From assembly GCF_947632095.1 (NCBI RefSeq), contig NZ_CANROA010000016.1, forward strand, positions 1 through 44,150: a DNA stretch of 44,150 nt, read 5' to 3'. Positions 34,667-43,086 of this stretch are shown one piece after another (position 1 is the first letter of the stretch; every line of letters starts with the position of its first letter). Position numbers and translations under genes: made by a program. The stretch comes from an uncultured Microbacterium sp. Its GTDB lineage: Bacteria; Actinomycetota; Actinomycetes; Actinomycetales; Microbacteriaceae. A model generated the notes under the pieces. The model made no database searches. It was not told the DNA's origin and saw only the letters and a list, made by a program, of their open reading frames with translations.

Positions 34667-35971
34667 ATGACGGAAGAACATCGTTTCGGGTTCCGCACCC
34701 GCGCGCTCCACGCCGGAGGAACGCCGGATGCCGCCACCGGGGCGCGCGCCGTGCCGATCTACCAGACCACCTCGTTCGTCTTCGACGACGCGAAGGATGC
34801 CGGGAACCTGTTCGCCCTGCAGAAGTACGGCAACATCTACTCGCGCATCGGCAACCCCACCGTCGCCGCGCTCGAGGAGCGCCTTGCGTCCCTTGAAGGC
34901 GGCATCGGCGCCGTGGCCACCTCATCGGGCATGAGCGCGGAGTTCATCACGTTCGCGGCCCTCGTCGGCGCCGGCGACCACGTCGTGGCATCCGCTCAGC
35001 TCTACGGCGGCACCGTCACCCAGCTCGACGTGACGCTGCGCCGGTTCGGCGTGGAGACGACGTTCGTGCCGTCGACGGATCCCGCCGACTACGCGGCGGC
35101 GATCCGTCCCGAGACGAAGGTCGTCTACGTCGAGATGATCGGCAACCCGTCCGGCGAGATCGCCGACATCGAGGGCCTCGCCGAGGTGGCGCACGCCGCC
35201 GACGTGCCGCTCGTCGTCGACGCGACGCTTGCGACGCCCTACCTCGCGCGTCCGCTCGAGCACGGTGCCGATATCGTGATCCACTCGGTGACGAAGTTCC
35301 TCGGCGGCCACGGCACCACCCTCGGCGGCGTCGTGATCGAGAAGGGCACGTTCGACTGGGGAAACGGCAAGTTCCCCGAGATGACCGAGCCGGTCGCCTC
35401 CTACGGCGGCATCAAGTGGTGGGACAACTTCGGCGAGTACGGTTTCCTCACCAAGCTCCGCTCGGAGCAGCTGCGCGATATCGGCCCGGCGCTCAGCCCG
35501 CAGTCCGCGTTCAACCTTCTGCAGGGCATCGAGACGCTGCCGCAGCGCATCGATGCGCACCTCGCGAACGCGCGCATCGTCGCCGAATGGCTCGACTCCG
35601 ACCCGCGCATCTCGTACGTCACGTGGTCGGGCCTGGAATCCCACCCGCACTTCGAGCGCGCTAAGAAGTACCTGCCGCTGGGCCCCGGATCCGTCTTCGC
35701 CTTCGGCGTGAAGGCCGACGACGGCCGCGCCGCGGGCGAGACGCTGATCGAGAACCTGCAGCTCGCCTCGCACCTCGCGAACATCGGTGACGCCCGCACC
35801 CTGGTGATCCACCCGGCATCCACAACGCACCGCCAGCTCACGGCCGAGCAGCTCGTCGCGGCCGGTGCGCCCGCCGACCTCATCCGCATCTCGGTCGGCC
35901 TCGAGGACGTCGAGGACATCATCTGGGACCTCGATCAGGCCCTGACCGCCGCGACAGGAGAGACCCGATGA
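34667..35971 (+). CDS. metY: O-acetylhomoserine sulfhydrylase / PLP-dependent transsulfuration-type enzyme
   Basis: A 434-residue Cys/Met-metabolism PLP enzyme of the MetY group (O-acetyl-L-homoserine + sulfide to homocysteine + acetate). The PLP lysine is Lys210 in [36 protein letters not shown] and YSRIGNPT mark the N-terminal contacts, and the length (about 430) fits MetY rather than the shorter MetB/MetC. In the cofactor loop [11 protein letters not shown] the usual Asn after Asp is Ala. ATG 34667 has gaaggaag upstream. The stop overlaps the CoA-binding gene by ATGA. O-acetylserine use is also possible. Confidence 0.9.
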   Translation: MTEEHRFGFRTRALHAGGTPDAATGARAVPIYQTTSFVFDDAKDAGNLFALQKYGNIYSRIGNPTVAALEERLASLEGGIGAVATSSGMSAEFITFAALVGAGDHVVASAQLYGGTVTQLDVTLRRFGVETTFVPSTDPADYAAAIRPETKVVYVEMIGNPSGEIADIEGLAEVAHAADVPLVVDATLATPYLARPLEHGADIVIHSVTKFLGGHGTTLGGVVIEKGTFDWGNGKFPEMTEPVASYGGIKWWDNFGEYGFLTKLRSEQLRDIGPALSPQSAFNLLQGIETLPQRIDAHLANARIVAEWLDSDPRISYVTWSGLESHPHFERAKKYLPLGPGSVFAFGVKADDGRAAGETLIENLQLASHLANIGDARTLVIHPASTTHRQLTAEQLVAAGAPADLIRISVGLEDVEDIIWDLDQALTAATGETR

Positions 35972-36534
35972 GCGCCGACGCCTGCGAGTTCACCCCGCCC
36001 GTCGAGGCGTGCGCCCTGCCGGGTGCGGCTCCCGTGGCATCCGACCCCGCTCGCACCTGGGTGAGCCCGAACCAGCAGGAGCGCTTCGCGCTGCTGCGCC
36101 GTTCGCGCTCGGTCGCGATCGTCGGTGCATCCGACAACCCGGCCCGCGCGTCGTACTTCGTCGCGACGTATCTGCTGTCGAGCTCGCCGTACGAGATCTA
36201 CTTCGTCAACCCGCGCGCCACCGAGATCCTCGGTCAGCCGGTCTACGCCTCGCTCGCCGACCTGCCGGTCGTGCCCGACATCGTCGACGTGTTCCGCAAG
36301 CACGACGACCTGCCGGGCGTCGCGCAGGAGGCCATCGACGTCGGCGCGAAGGCGCTGTGGCTGCAGCTCGGTTCGTGGAACGAGGAGGCCGCAGCCCTTG
36401 CCGAGGGTGCGGGTCTCTCGGTCGTCATGGACCGCTGCATCAAGATCGAGCACGCGCGCTTCCACGGCGGCCTGCATCTGGCCGGCTTCGACACCGGCGT
36501 GATCAGCTCGAAGCGCCAGCTGCTGGCGCGCTGA
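35968..36534 (+). CDS. CoA-binding domain protein (YccU type)
   Basis: A 188-residue protein with one CoA-binding Rossmann domain from about 46 to 185. It starts with SVAIVGASDNPARASYFVATYL, then VNPRATEILGQPVYASLADLP and LWLQLGSWNEEAA, and ends KIEHARF. An N-terminal part of about 40 residues includes two cysteines. The family binds CoA or acyl-CoA and no catalysis is known. It is translationally coupled to the sulfhydrylase gene (ATGA overlap), an arrangement seen often in actinobacteria. With acs upstream it may sense or buffer acetyl-CoA (inference). Confidence 0.88.
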   Translation: MSADACEFTPPVEACALPGAAPVASDPARTWVSPNQQERFALLRRSRSVAIVGASDNPARASYFVATYLLSSSPYEIYFVNPRATEILGQPVYASLADLPVVPDIVDVFRKHDDLPGVAQEAIDVGAKALWLQLGSWNEEAAALAEGAGLSVVMDRCIKIEHARFHGGLHLAGFDTGVISSKRQLLAR

Positions 36535-36571
36535 CGCGATTCGTCCCCGGTCGGCGTGACAGGATGAGGAC

Positions 36572-37171
36572 ATGCCTCTCATCGCGCTGACCGGGGGAAT
36601 CGCCTCGGGCAAATCCACGATCGCGCGCCGTCTCGCCGAGCGCGGCGCCGTGATCGTCGACGCCGATCAGATCGTGCGCGACGTTCAGTCGCCCGGTTCG
36701 CCGGTGCTCGACGCCGTCGCCGCGCGATTCGGTGCCGAGATGATCGACGCCTCCGGCGCATTGGATCGCGCCGCCCTCGGCGCGCGGGTGTTCGGCGACG
36801 ACGAGGCGCTGGCCGCGCTGAACGCGATCGTGCACCCCGCCGTGCGCGACGAGTCCCAGCGCCGCTTCGCTGAGGCCTTCGAGACCGACGCGGATGCCGT
36901 GGTCCTCTACGACGTGCCGCTGCTCGTCGAGGCGCGCGTGGACGACCCGTGGGATCTCATCGTCGTGGCGGATGCTCCGGCATCCGTCCGCCTGGATCGT
37001 CTGGTGTCACTTCGCGGCATGAGCGCCGACGACGCCGCCCGACGGATCGCCGCGCAGGTTTCCGACGATGAGCGCCGGGCGATCGCCGACATCGTCATCG
37101 ATACTTCCGGAACCATGCACGACACCCTGCGGCAGACCGACGCGGCATGGGAGCGGATCGCCGCGCGGTGA
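36572..37171 (+). CDS. coaE: Dephospho-CoA kinase
   Basis: A 199-residue P-loop kinase for the last step of CoA synthesis. The P-loop GGIASGKST is at 8-16, the Asp of IVDADQIVRDV at about 29-39 is the expected base, and NAIVHPAVR and the lid region DDAARRIAAQVSDDERR follow. The single-domain form lacks the C-terminal UPF0157 extension found in mycobacteria. ATG 36572 follows a degenerate -10 (CAGGAT 36560-36565) by 6 nt; the GAGGA in between is too close for a normal ribosome site. Its stop overlaps the next start (GTGA). Confidence 0.95.
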   Translation: MPLIALTGGIASGKSTIARRLAERGAVIVDADQIVRDVQSPGSPVLDAVAARFGAEMIDASGALDRAALGARVFGDDEALAALNAIVHPAVRDESQRRFAEAFETDADAVVLYDVPLLVEARVDDPWDLIVVADAPASVRLDRLVSLRGMSADDAARRIAAQVSDDERRAIADIVIDTSGTMHDTLRQTDAAWERIAAR

Positions 37172-38391
37172 GCGCGGATGCCTTCACCGGGCACGTTCCG
37201 GGCACGGCCGCCTATCGGCGCCTGCTGATCGGCCTGTTCTTCGCGGGGGTCGCAACCTTCGCGCAGCTATATGCACCGCAGGCGGTGCTGCCGCTCATCG
37301 CCGTCGATCTCGACGCGGGTCCCGCGACGGCGGCGCTCGCAGTCTCGGCCGCGACGCTGGGGCTTGCGGGCTCGGTGCTGTTCTGGTTTCTCATCGCCGA
37401 TCGGATCGGCCGCATCCCCGCGATGGCGACAGGCGTCGCGATCGCCACCGTCTGCGGTTTCGCGGCCGTCGCCGCGAACGGGCTCACACTGTTACTGGTG
37501 CTGCGGGTGGCGGAGGGGATCGGGCTGGGGGCGATGCCCGCCGTCGCCCTCGTCTACCTCAGCGAGGAGGTCTCGGCCCGCCACGCCGCGGCGGCCGCCG
37601 GCGGATACATCGCCGCCACGACCGTGGGCGGTCTGAGCGGAAGGCTCATCTCGGGACCGATCGGTGAGGCGTTCGGCTGGCGCATCGGCATGGCCGCGAC
37701 CCTGGCGGTGTGCGCGGTGGCGGCGGTCGCCTTCCTGCTGCTCGTGCCGCGGGCGCGCGGTTTCGTGCCGGGTCGACGGCGAGAGCCCGTCGGGATCGGC
37801 ATCCGAATGCGCCGCGCGCTGCGATCACGGAGCCTGCTCGCGCTGTATGCACGGGGCTTCTTGCTGATGGGGGCATTCGTCGCGGTCTACAACTACCTCG
37901 GCTTCCACCTCGCGGAGGCGCCCTTCTTCCTGCCGGCATGGTTCGTCTCGCTGCTGTTCCTCGCCTACCTCGCCGGCACGTTCTCCTCACCCTGGGCGGG
38001 TCGGCTCGCGACGAGGCGTGGGCGGATGCCGGTGCTGCTGACCTCGATCGGCTTGTCGATCGTGGGGATCTCGCTGATGTTCATCGCGGTCACGTGGGTG
38101 ATCATCGTCGGGCTGATCCTGTTCACGGCCGGGTTCTTCGGGGCGCACACGATCGCATCCGGTTGGGTGCCGGTCGCAGCTCCCGACGGCGCCCGCGCGC
38201 AGGCGTCGTCGCTGTATTACCTCGGCTACTACGCCGGCTCGAGCCTGTTCGGCTGGGCGCTCGGAGTCGCGTTCGGCCAGGCGGGCTGGTGGTGGTTCCT
38301 CGCCGCGGTGCTGGCGATGTCGGTGCTCGCCGCGGTTATCGCGGTGCTGTGGTCCGAGCGGCCGCGCGACGACGTGCCAACCGCCGGATGA
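37168..38391 (+). CDS. MFS transporter (YgaY/YnfM-like)
   Basis: A 407-residue major facilitator with 12 hydrophobic segments. It resembles the YnfM/YgaY group: AAYRRLLIGLFFAGVATFAQLYAPQAVLP (in part) at the start, then the loop DRIGRIPAMATG as motif A, and RVAEGIGLGAMPAVALVYLSEE. The substrate is unknown. GTG 37168 is used because it overlaps the coaE stop by four bases; an upstream ATG at 37147 would add seven residues. Its 3' end overlaps the convergent DUF4126 gene by 56 nt. Confidence 0.87.
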   Translation: MSADAFTGHVPGTAAYRRLLIGLFFAGVATFAQLYAPQAVLPLIAVDLDAGPATAALAVSAATLGLAGSVLFWFLIADRIGRIPAMATGVAIATVCGFAAVAANGLTLLLVLRVAEGIGLGAMPAVALVYLSEEVSARHAAAAAGGYIAATTVGGLSGRLISGPIGEAFGWRIGMAATLAVCAVAAVAFLLLVPRARGFVPGRRREPVGIGIRMRRALRSRSLLALYARGFLLMGAFVAVYNYLGFHLAEAPFFLPAWFVSLLFLAYLAGTFSSPWAGRLATRRGRMPVLLTSIGLSIVGISLMFIAVTWVIIVGLILFTAGFFGAHTIASGWVPVAAPDGARAQASSLYYLGYYAGSSLFGWALGVAFGQAGWWWFLAAVLAMSVLAAVIAVLWSERPRDDVPTAG

Positions 38392-38941
38392 GGACGACGG
38401 CGAGGACGACGAGTCCGATCAGGAGCAGCCCGGCGAGCACCGGCACGATGATCGCGAGGGCCGCGAGCAGGAAGGATGCTCCATCCTCCGTCGCGCTGAG
38501 CACCGGTGCTGCGAGCCCGCCCGTGACGGCGTTCGCGGCGACGCGTCCCGTGGCCTTGACGATGTGCACGACGAGCGCGATCACCACGCCGGTGACGATC
38601 GGCACCCAGGCTGAGTCCGCGAAGAACGTGGACGGATCATCGACCGCAATGGTCTGGGCGCTGCTTCCCGCGCCGAACACGATTCCACCGGAGGCGGGGC
38701 GCAGCGCGCTCTGCACGACGTCGTTGATCGAGTCGAGGGCGGGGATCTTGTCGGCGATGACCTCGAGCACGAGCAGCGCACCGAGCACCCAGAGGGAGAT
38801 GTCGCTCGAGATCCATGACCAGCCGGACGGCAGATCCACGGCGGGCAGGAAACGATCGGCGAGGCTCAGCAGGAACAGCGGCATCCAGGCATTGAGACCG
38901 GCGGATGCCGCGAGGCTCGAACCGATGATGAACTCGATCAC
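38336..38941 (-). CDS. DUF4126-family membrane protein
   Basis: A 201-residue membrane protein matching the DUF4126 family; function unknown. The family start [22 protein letters not shown] and the re-entrant, Ser/Ala/Gly-rich segments ([38 protein letters not shown]) are visible, with a C-terminal helix followed by a basic tail ([13 protein letters not shown]). The start is GTG 38941, 6 nt after a -10. The last 56 nt overlap the end of the convergent MFS gene, with no terminator between. Confidence 0.85.
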   Translation of the reverse strand: MIEFIIGSSLAASAGLNAWMPLFLLSLADRFLPAVDLPSGWSWISSDISLWVLGALLVLEVIADKIPALDSINDVVQSALRPASGGIVFGAGSSAQTIAVDDPSTFFADSAWVPIVTGVVIALVVHIVKATGRVAANAVTGGLAAPVLSATEDGASFLLAALAIIVPVLAGLLLIGLVVLAVVLIRRLARRRAAARTTAPR

Positions 38942-38947
38942 GATCCC

Positions 38948-38953
38948 ACTCTA
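38948..38953 (-). promoter_or_regulatory. -10 element of the DUF4126 gene
   Basis: TAGAGT on the minus strand, 6 nt before GTG 38941, without a ribosome site. Confidence 0.5.
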
Positions 38954-38988
38954 GAAGGAACGTCCGCCCGGATGTCCGTGGCGGCGCC

Positions 38989-38994
38989 TACGCT
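38989..38994 (+). promoter_or_regulatory. -10 element of uvrB
   Basis: TACGCT lies 6 nt before ATG 39001, without a ribosome site. No SOS/LexA box of the actinobacterial type was recognised in the 59-nt divergent gap. Confidence 0.5.
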
Positions 38995-39000
38995 GGATGT

Positions 39001-41076
39001 ATGCAACCCACGCGCAGCGTCCGTCCGTTCGAGGTCGTCAGCGAATATGTGCCCGCCGGTGATCAGCCGAAGGCGATCGCCGATCTCGCCGCCCGTATCA
39101 ATGCGGGAGAGACCGACATCGTGCTGCTCGGTGCCACGGGAACCGGAAAGTCGGCGACGACCGCCTGGCTCATCGAGCAGGTGCAGCGGCCGACGCTCGT
39201 ACTCGCGCACAACAAGACGCTCGCCGCGCAGCTGGCCAACGAGTTCCGCGAACTCATGCCGAACAACGCCGTCGAATATTTCGTCTCGTACTACGACTAC
39301 TACCAGCCCGAGGCGTACGTCCCGCAGACCGATACCTTCATCGAGAAGGACTCCTCGGTCAACGCCGAGGTCGAGCGTCTGCGCCACTCGACCACCAACT
39401 CGCTACTCAGCCGTCGCGATGTGGTCGTCGTCTCCACGGTGTCCTGCATCTACGGCCTCGGCGCCCCGGAAGAGTACCTGCGGGCGATGGTCGCCCTGCA
39501 GGTGGGGGAGCGCTACGACCGTGACGCGCTGATCCGGCAGTTCATCGCGATGCAGTACAACCGCAACGACGTCGACTTCTCACGCGGAAACTTCCGGGTG
39601 CGCGGCGATACGATCGAAATCATCCCGGTCTACGAGGAGCATGCGATCCGCGTCGAGCTGTTCGGCGATGAGATCGAAGCGCTCTATTCGTTGCATCCGC
39701 TCACCGGTGACATCATCGAGAAGCTCGATGCGGTCCCGATCTTCCCCGCCTCGCACTACGTCGCCGGCACCGACGTGATCCAGCGCTCCATCGGCACGAT
39801 CGAGACCGAGCTCGAAGAACGCCTGGCCGAGTTCGAACGACAGGGCAAACTGCTCGAAGCGCAGCGTCTGCGCATGCGCACCGCATTCGACCTCGAGATG
39901 CTGCAGCAGCTCGGATTCTGCTCGGGCATCGAGAACTACTCCCGGCACATGGATGGCCGCGAGCCCGGAGAACCACCGCACACGCTGCTGGACTTCTTCC
40001 CCGACGACTTCCTGCTCGTGATCGACGAGTCGCACGTGACCGTGCCGCAGATCGGCGCGATGTACGAGGGCGACGCGTCACGCAAGCGCACGCTCGTCGA
40101 GCACGGGTTCCGTCTGCCCAGCGCCATGGACAACCGCCCGCTGCGCTGGGACGAGTTCAAGAACCGCATCGGCCAGACCGTCTACCTCTCCGCGACCCCG
40201 GGCAAGTACGAGATGGGCATCGCCGATGGCGTCGTCGAGCAGATCATCCGACCGACCGGCCTCGTCGACCCCGAGATCGTCGTGAAGCCCTCGAAGGGGC
40301 AGATCGACGACCTGCTCGAGGAGATCCGCATCCGCGTCGAGAAGGATGAGCGCGTGCTCGTCACGACGCTGACGAAGAAGATGGCGGAGGAGCTCACCGA
40401 CTTCCTCGGCGAGCACGGGGTGCGGGTGCGCTACCTGCACTCCGATGTCGATACGCTGCGCCGCGTCGAACTGCTCAGCGAACTGCGCTCCGGGGTGTAC
40501 GACGTGCTCGTCGGCATCAACCTCCTGCGCGAGGGTCTCGACCTTCCCGAGGTGTCCCTGGTGGCGATCCTCGACGCCGACAAGGAGGGGTTCCTGCGCT
40601 CGGGCACCTCGCTCATCCAGACCATCGGCCGCGCCGCGCGAAACGTCTCGGGTGAAGTGCATATGTACGCCGACAAGATCACCGACTCCATGGCCAAGGC
40701 GATCGAGGAGACCGAGCGGCGCCGCGAGAAGCAGATCGCGTACAACACGGCGAACGGCATCGATCCGCAGCCGCTGCGCAAGAAGATCGCCGACATCACC
40801 GACGTGCTCGCGCGTGAGGCATCCGATACGCAGGACATGCTGCGGGGCAAGGGGCGCACGAAGTCCGGCAAGGGCAAGAGCCCGACGCCGCAGTTGCGCC
40901 GCGAGGGGATCGCTGCGGAGGGCGCCGCTCAGCTCGAGGCGACCATCGAAGACCTGTCGAACCAGATGCTCGCGGCAGCCGAAGAACTCAAGTTCGAGCT
41001 CGCCGGGCGCCTGCGCGACGAGGTGCAGGACCTCAAGAAGGAGTTGCGGGCGATGGAGCGCGCGGGGCACGCCTGA
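39001..41076 (+). CDS. uvrB: Excinuclease ABC subunit B
   Basis: The 691-residue damage-verifying helicase of nucleotide excision repair. Walker A is GATGTGKS (44-51). The DNA-clamping beta-hairpin region ([20 protein letters not shown]) spans about 97-116. Walker B is in [12 protein letters not shown] near 340. The C-terminal helicase motifs include [25 protein letters not shown] (in part) and [11 protein letters not shown]-terminal UVR motif ([22 protein letters not shown], in part) near 647-685 binds UvrC. uvrA and uvrC are not in the window. The stop lies 16 nt from the convergent zinc-ribbon gene. Confidence 0.98.
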   Translation: MQPTRSVRPFEVVSEYVPAGDQPKAIADLAARINAGETDIVLLGATGTGKSATTAWLIEQVQRPTLVLAHNKTLAAQLANEFRELMPNNAVEYFVSYYDYYQPEAYVPQTDTFIEKDSSVNAEVERLRHSTTNSLLSRRDVVVVSTVSCIYGLGAPEEYLRAMVALQVGERYDRDALIRQFIAMQYNRNDVDFSRGNFRVRGDTIEIIPVYEEHAIRVELFGDEIEALYSLHPLTGDIIEKLDAVPIFPASHYVAGTDVIQRSIGTIETELEERLAEFERQGKLLEAQRLRMRTAFDLEMLQQLGFCSGIENYSRHMDGREPGEPPHTLLDFFPDDFLLVIDESHVTVPQIGAMYEGDASRKRTLVEHGFRLPSAMDNRPLRWDEFKNRIGQTVYLSATPGKYEMGIADGVVEQIIRPTGLVDPEIVVKPSKGQIDDLLEEIRIRVEKDERVLVTTLTKKMAEELTDFLGEHGVRVRYLHSDVDTLRRVELLSELRSGVYDVLVGINLLREGLDLPEVSLVAILDADKEGFLRSGTSLIQTIGRAARNVSGEVHMYADKITDSMAKAIEETERRREKQIAYNTANGIDPQPLRKKIADITDVLAREASDTQDMLRGKGRTKSGKGKSPTPQLRREGIAAEGAAQLEATIEDLSNQMLAAAEELKFELAGRLRDEVQDLKKELRAMERAGHA

Positions 41077-41092
41077 GGGTCAGCGGCGCCCG

Positions 41093-41335
41093 TCAGGGGC
41101 AGTGCATGAGCGGCTTGGGGCCGGACCGGTCGATCGTGTGCTCGGTCATGGCGTGCCCGCACAGGGGGCAGGCGCGCTCGGCGCGCTGCGCTGAGGTCGG
41201 GGGCGGGGTCGGCTCGTAGGGGCCGACGGCCGCGGGGCCAGCCAGGCGGATGAGGTTCGTGTTGAACCACTTGTACAGTCCGCCCGCTTCGCGGATGCGC
41301 GTGCGCAGCGGGACACGGTCAGAACTGTTCGCCAT
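41093..41335 (-). CDS. Small zinc-ribbon protein of unknown function
   Basis: An 80-residue protein with Cys56, Cys59, His61 and a terminal His78-Cys79 (ACPLCGHAMTEH.., ending MHCP). This is consistent with one zinc-binding knuckle pair closed by the last residues. The N-terminal half is basic with GLYKWFNTNLIRL. It is cytosolic, with no signal. The start ATG 41335 is supported by a -10 (TACACT) 7 nt upstream, which lies inside a palindrome shared with the divergent OhrR-like gene. Control by that regulator is likely. No family name is recognised. Confidence 0.75.
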   Translation of the reverse strand: MANSSDRVPLRTRIREAGGLYKWFNTNLIRLAGPAAVGPYEPTPPPTSAQRAERACPLCGHAMTEHTIDRSGPKPLMHCP

Positions 41336-41340
41336 GATGC

Positions 41341-41352
41341 TTAGTGTACTAA
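41341..41352. promoter_or_regulatory. Palindromic operator shared by the zinc-ribbon and OhrR-like genes
   Basis: TTAGTGTACTAA has 5-bp inverted arms (TTAGT/ACTAA) around GT. It covers the minus-strand -10 (TACACT at 41348-41343) of the zinc-ribbon gene and about -29 to -40 of the OhrR-like gene. A MarR dimer bound here would block both promoters (inference). Confidence 0.6.
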
Positions 41353-41368
41353 ACATTAGGCCGCCGGG

Positions 41369-41374
41369 TATCAT
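41369..41374 (+). promoter_or_regulatory. -10 element of the OhrR-like gene
   Basis: TATCAT lies 6 nt before GTG 41381 and fits a leaderless mRNA. A G-run abuts the start codon but is too close for normal ribosome binding. Confidence 0.5.
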
Positions 41375-41380
41375 CAGGGG

Positions 41381-41821
41381 GTGCCCACGGACGACGACAT
41401 GCTCAAGCTCGAGAACCAGCTCTGCTTCGCGCTGGTCACCGCGGCGCGCAACGTCGTCTCGATCTACCGCCCGATCCTCGAGCCTCTCGGACTCACCCAT
41501 CCGCAGTACCTCGTCATGCTCGCCCTCTGGGAGCAGTCGCCGCGCACGCTCGGAGAGCTCGCCGCCGAACTCGCCCTGGAACCCGCCACCGCCTCACCAC
41601 TGGTGAAACGGCTCGAAAAGGAGGGCCTCGTGGCCCGCGGCCGCAGCAGCGCCGACGAGCGGCGCCTCGACATCGTGCTCACCGACGCCGGACGGGCCCT
41701 CCGCGAGCGCGCGCTCGACGTGCCGCGCCAGGTGATGGAGGCCGTGCAGATGGACGCCGAACAGGTCGCCGCGCTCCGCGACGGCGTCAGCCGCTTCGCC
41801 GGCCGCACCGCGCCGGTCTGA
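41381..41821 (+). CDS. MarR-family regulator, OhrR-like (organic peroxide/redox sensor type)
   Basis: A 146-residue winged-helix regulator. The N-terminus LKLENQLCFALVTAARNVVSIYR matches OhrR (in part), with Cys15 at the position of the peroxide-sensing Cys15 of Bacillus OhrR and Tyr29 retained. The usual Tyr19 and Tyr40 are Val and His (LTHPQYL). The helix-turn-helix is at about 55-80 (LGELAAELALEPATASPLVKRLEKEG, in part), and the wing has SSADERRLDIVL. No ohr gene lies nearby. Its divergent partner encodes the small zinc-ribbon protein. The missing tyrosines may alter peroxide sensing, so the inducer is uncertain. Confidence 0.85.
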   Translation: MPTDDDMLKLENQLCFALVTAARNVVSIYRPILEPLGLTHPQYLVMLALWEQSPRTLGELAAELALEPATASPLVKRLEKEGLVARGRSSADERRLDIVLTDAGRALRERALDVPRQVMEAVQMDAEQVAALRDGVSRFAGRTAPV

Positions 41822-41889
41822 CGCGCACCGAGGCGACCATCGCCGGTGCGAACGATGCCGGAGTGCATGGCGGAGTCCTCCCGCCCCCC

Positions 41890-41895
41890 TAGGCT
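41890..41895 (+). promoter_or_regulatory. -10 element of the DUF4129-MoxR operon
   Basis: TAGGCT lies 7 nt before ATG 41903, without a ribosome site. It fits a leaderless first gene. Confidence 0.45.
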
Positions 41896-41902
41896 GAATG
41901 CC

Positions 41903-42619
41903 ATGGGTCACGAGGATGCGCGCGCCGGATCCCGCACCCGCACCAGGGCTCTCATCGCCATCTCACTGGCCTTCGTCGCACTCATCGCGATCGCCGCTCT
42001 GCAGGGGCATCCGGTGTTCCAGTCGATCGACGTCTCCGGCCAGGTCATCATGCCGACCGAGACTCCGGCGCCCGGCCCGACCGATTCCGGCCTCCCGGAT
42101 CTCGAACCCCGCGAGCCCAACCCGTGGATCGCGATCATCGCGGCCGTCATCGCCTCGGCCGTCGGGCTGACCCTCGCGTTCCTGCTCATTCGCCTCATCG
42201 TGCGCGTCATCCGCCAGTGGTGGCACGACCGCCCGCTGCGTCGCGCGGACGGGGGCACTCCGGACGTCGGCCTCACGGCGGCCGCACCCCAGGAGCGCAT
42301 CGAGGAGGCCGTCGTCCGGCACGGGATCGCCGGTGCCATCGACGCCGTGGCATCCGACCTCGCACCCACGGATGCCATCACCGCGGCCTGGGTCGGCCTC
42401 GAGGACGCGGCGAGACGAGCCGGCCAGAGCCGCGGCGCCGCCGAGACGCCGGGGGAGTTCACCCTGCGCATCGTCGGCACCCGTGCGGACAGTGAAGACG
42501 CTGTACGGGCGCTGCTCGCGCTCTACGAGAGCGTGCGCTTCGGCGGCCGCATCGCCGAGGAGTCCGATCGCCTCCGCGCCCGCGCGCTGCTCGAGCAGAT
42601 CCAGGAGCACTGGCGATGA
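41903..42619 (+). CDS. DUF4129-family membrane protein
   Basis: A 238-residue protein with hydrophobic segments at about 15-33 and 74-100, joined by a Pro/Thr-rich external loop (PTETPAPGPTDSG). The cytosolic C-terminal domain (about 145-238) matches DUF4129: AITAAWVGLEDAARRAG, ETPGEFTLRI and LLALYESVRFGG. This domain is usually found in MoxR/DUF58/transglutaminase clusters, and the same cluster follows here. ATG 41903 is chosen over an in-frame ATG at 41846 because a -10 sits 7 nt before it. Every junction downstream is an ATGA overlap. Confidence 0.85.
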   Translation: MGHEDARAGSRTRTRALIAISLAFVALIAIAALQGHPVFQSIDVSGQVIMPTETPAPGPTDSGLPDLEPREPNPWIAIIAAVIASAVGLTLAFLLIRLIVRVIRQWWHDRPLRRADGGTPDVGLTAAAPQERIEEAVVRHGIAGAIDAVASDLAPTDAITAAWVGLEDAARRAGQSRGAAETPGEFTLRIVGTRADSEDAVRALLALYESVRFGGRIAEESDRLRARALLEQIQEHWR

Positions 42620-43086
42620 GGGGCCGCGTGGCGCTGACGATCATCGGCCTCCTCGGGGCCGCCGTGGTGGTGTGGGTGCTGTCGCTCATCGGCATGCCGC
42701 CGCTGTTCGTCATCGCCTGGCTGCTGCTCGTCGGCGCCGTCGGCATCATCACCCGAGCCGACGAGTCGCCGGAGCCGGATGCCTGGCCGCCGGAGAAACC
42801 CCAACCGGACTTCCGAGGCTCGGACGTCTCGCGCCTGGCCTGGTCGATCAACACCCGCAACGGCGCCGTCGGCTCGATGCTCGTCGCCCGGCTCGACGCG
42901 CTGCTGCGCCGCAGGCTCCAGCTCCGAGGACTCGACATCGACGAGCCCGGTGACGCCGCCCGCATCGACGCGCTGCTCGGCGACGGCATCCGCACCGCGC
43001 TCACCGCCCGAGAGGTTACCCGCGACGACGTCGAGCGCGTGCTCGGCGCCATCGAGACAATTCCGTCCCATCTGGAGGAGAAATGA
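42616..43086 (+). CDS. Unknown small membrane protein of the MoxR cluster
   Basis: A 156-residue protein with two hydrophobic segments (about 5-25 and 29-46). A soluble part follows with Pro-rich WPPEKPQPDF and an Arg/Leu-rich helical stretch (LLRRRLQLRGLDIDEPGDAARIDALL, in part). No named family is recognised. It is translationally coupled on both sides (ATGA at 42616-42619 and 43083-43086), so it is probably a structural partner in the same envelope system. Confidence 0.8.
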   Translation: MRGRVALTIIGLLGAAVVVWVLSLIGMPPLFVIAWLLLVGAVGIITRADESPEPDAWPPEKPQPDFRGSDVSRLAWSINTRNGAVGSMLVARLDALLRRRLQLRGLDIDEPGDAARIDALLGDGIRTALTAREVTRDDVERVLGAIETIPSHLEEK

